DNA from: Lumbricus terrestris
Taxonomy: Eukaryota; Annelida; Clitellata; Crassiclitellata; Lumbricidae
DNA length: 64,000 nt
Direction of reading: 5' to 3'
Assembly (NCBI GenBank): GCA_949752735.1
Contig: OX457037.1
Location: forward strand, 40,767,496 to 40,831,495
Part shown: positions 1 through 64,000 of the stretch, one piece after another
How positions within the stretch are numbered: the first letter of the stretch is position 1
Layout of the letters: the number at the start of each line of letters is the position of its first letter
Translations under genes and position numbers: made by a program
The notes under the pieces: model-generated
What the model was told of the DNA's origin: nothing
The model's input: the letters and a program-made list of their open reading frames with translations, nothing else
Databases searched by the model: none

Positions 1-1388
1 TAGAGGTGCTATATGAATGCGCAAGAACAACTAAAATTAAAATTCTACACCCTAAATTACGCCAAAACTGTGCTTAACATAGGAGCAAAAATTCCTTGGT
101 CTTTGTAACATTGCATTATTGAATTCTTACCTAGTTATACAGGAATGCTGGCTAGGAAGCAACACTGGCTCCCATAAGCATAGTTAATTTGACAAAAATA
201 TACAAATGGTACATACCACATATTATATAGGCTATAAACATAAGTAGGCCTACATGTTCTAAGTCCCTGAGTACCCTTACATGAACAGAAAAAGAGTTAA
301 GTCACAAAGTTAAGGCCAAGTACCAAGCATCATACCTGGTACTATGGGCTTGTACGGTATGTTTTGAAAAACACAATATTTATTGTGAGATATTTATTGA
401 CATGCACATGCTTAAAAACATAATGGTTAATATATTATTTATACGCCTATGTGTAATGTATGCATTAACCGGAAGCAGAAATGTACCGGTATATGATATT
501 CTTGCGTTTGCACTCGCATGCAACAACAAACATAATCCTGTAATAATGCATCACATGATTTTCACTTGTTCAGCAGTTAGATTGGAAAGATGATTGATTA
601 AGCAAACAAACTGGGGAAAAATTTGAAACACCTATACTCTTATTCTCTGTTATTGCGATGGATATAGGCTCAAGGCTTGCAACAAAATCTGCAGAGGTAT
701 ATGCAGGATGAACTCTTCGTTAGAGCAGTCTATGTATATAATAAGGCAATCAAAAAAGTTGTAATAGCTTAACTGTATCTTATATATCGTTGCAGAGCTT
801 TGAGCAAAAAAAGGGCATTTCGTAGCACAGTATACATCAAAATTTCATACTGCTTAATTGGAATTACATATTACCTATACCACAATGTGTTTCAACGACT
901 CTAAGCATCAGTGTCATCTGCAAGCACCACATCTTTTGTAGAAAAACAGACAAATTCCTCAGTGCTAAGTTAAATTACAGCAAAGTTTTAAATGAAAAAT
1001 GAGCCTACAACACTTTATCACTTGTGCCATTATATTTGAGCTAAACAAGTCTGAAACAAAAAAGTCTGGAACGAAGATTAGCAATTCCTAGCTCGAGTTT
1101 TAAAATGTAGCGCACTCTGTCAGCTAGCTGGCAGTTCTGCTGTCAGAAAATTGCGTCAGAAATTTCTGCACAAATACACAGTGGAAATATCCAACTCAAA
1201 AACTAGATTTAACCTATACAATTCGTTAGTTAGTATAACAGCTCTACTACCAGTTAGCTATATTGCTATTGCTTGTTTTAATGAAAGACTCAAGTTTTGT
1301 AGCAGAATTGTTAACACATTTTGTTGCACGTTATACAAAGTGTCTCGGTGGAAAAAAGTCAGGCGCCGTCGGACCTTCGGTTCGTTCC
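1..1388 (-). other. Probable 3' UTR and downstream flank of the collagen gene
   Basis: No coding region is supported here. On the minus strand AATAAA occurs at 379-384 and 393-398, about 1 kb past the stop, and the variant ATTAAA at 1277-1282. Either could end the transcript. I see no repeat, RNA gene or second gene in this stretch. Confidence 0.35.

Positions 1389-64000
<62,612 letters not shown>

Overview
The window is a stretch of a nuclear genome from an animal, most likely a marine or aquatic invertebrate. One spliced gene occupies nearly all of it on the minus strand. Non-coding DNA is AT-rich and carries tRNA-derived SINEs, decayed non-LTR retrotransposons, a hAT-type MITE and long microsatellites. 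I cannot name the phylum from this sequence. No complete second gene, rRNA, tRNA or CRISPR array was found.

The gene encodes a giant collagen. Transcription runs right to left. A partial exon at the right edge (63990-64000) is followed by 53 complete Gly-X-Y exons, numbered here w2 to w54 in transcription order, and a terminal exon w55 (1389-2008). The 53 exons total 24,162 nt, or 8,054 residues of collagen repeat, and the 5' end lies outside the window. Every collagen exon is phase 1 at both ends: each intron splits a Gly codon after its first G. All but four exon lengths are multiples of 9 nt. The four exceptions each carry a visible helix imperfection. The terminal exon encodes a short charged linker, one hydrophobic membrane segment, an acidic cytoplasmic tail of about 150 residues and a C terminus that looks like a PDZ ligand. 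The predicted protein is therefore a type I membrane protein whose extracellular rod is at least about 2.3 micrometres long if fully triple-helical. Vertebrate transmembrane collagens are type II, so this topology is inverted.

Layout: 1-1388 is probable 3' UTR and downstream flank. 1389-2008 is the membrane/tail exon. 2723-5117 holds three small, Thr-rich, Pro-poor helix exons. 5642-34581 has the largest exons (up to 1,377 nt). 35137-48972 has medium exons. 49364-57377 has exons alternating 225 and 351 nt, which suggests tandem duplication of an exon pair. 57009-64000 continues with exons of 225-441 nt. Three introns use a GC donor in a perfect CAG|GCAAGT context.

The introns (222-1,880 nt) hold the mobile DNA. 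A 5'-truncated LINE at 51369-52089 has a perfect 12-bp target duplication. A hAT-like MITE at 60124-60385 has a perfect 8-bp duplication. A tRNA-derived SINE at 8949-9170 shares its 3' tail with a LINE remnant at 61721-61763. At least four other decayed LINE pieces and a second SINE are present. Exon boundaries were placed by hand from splice motifs and reading-frame continuity, and all 53 exons stay open and in Gly register.
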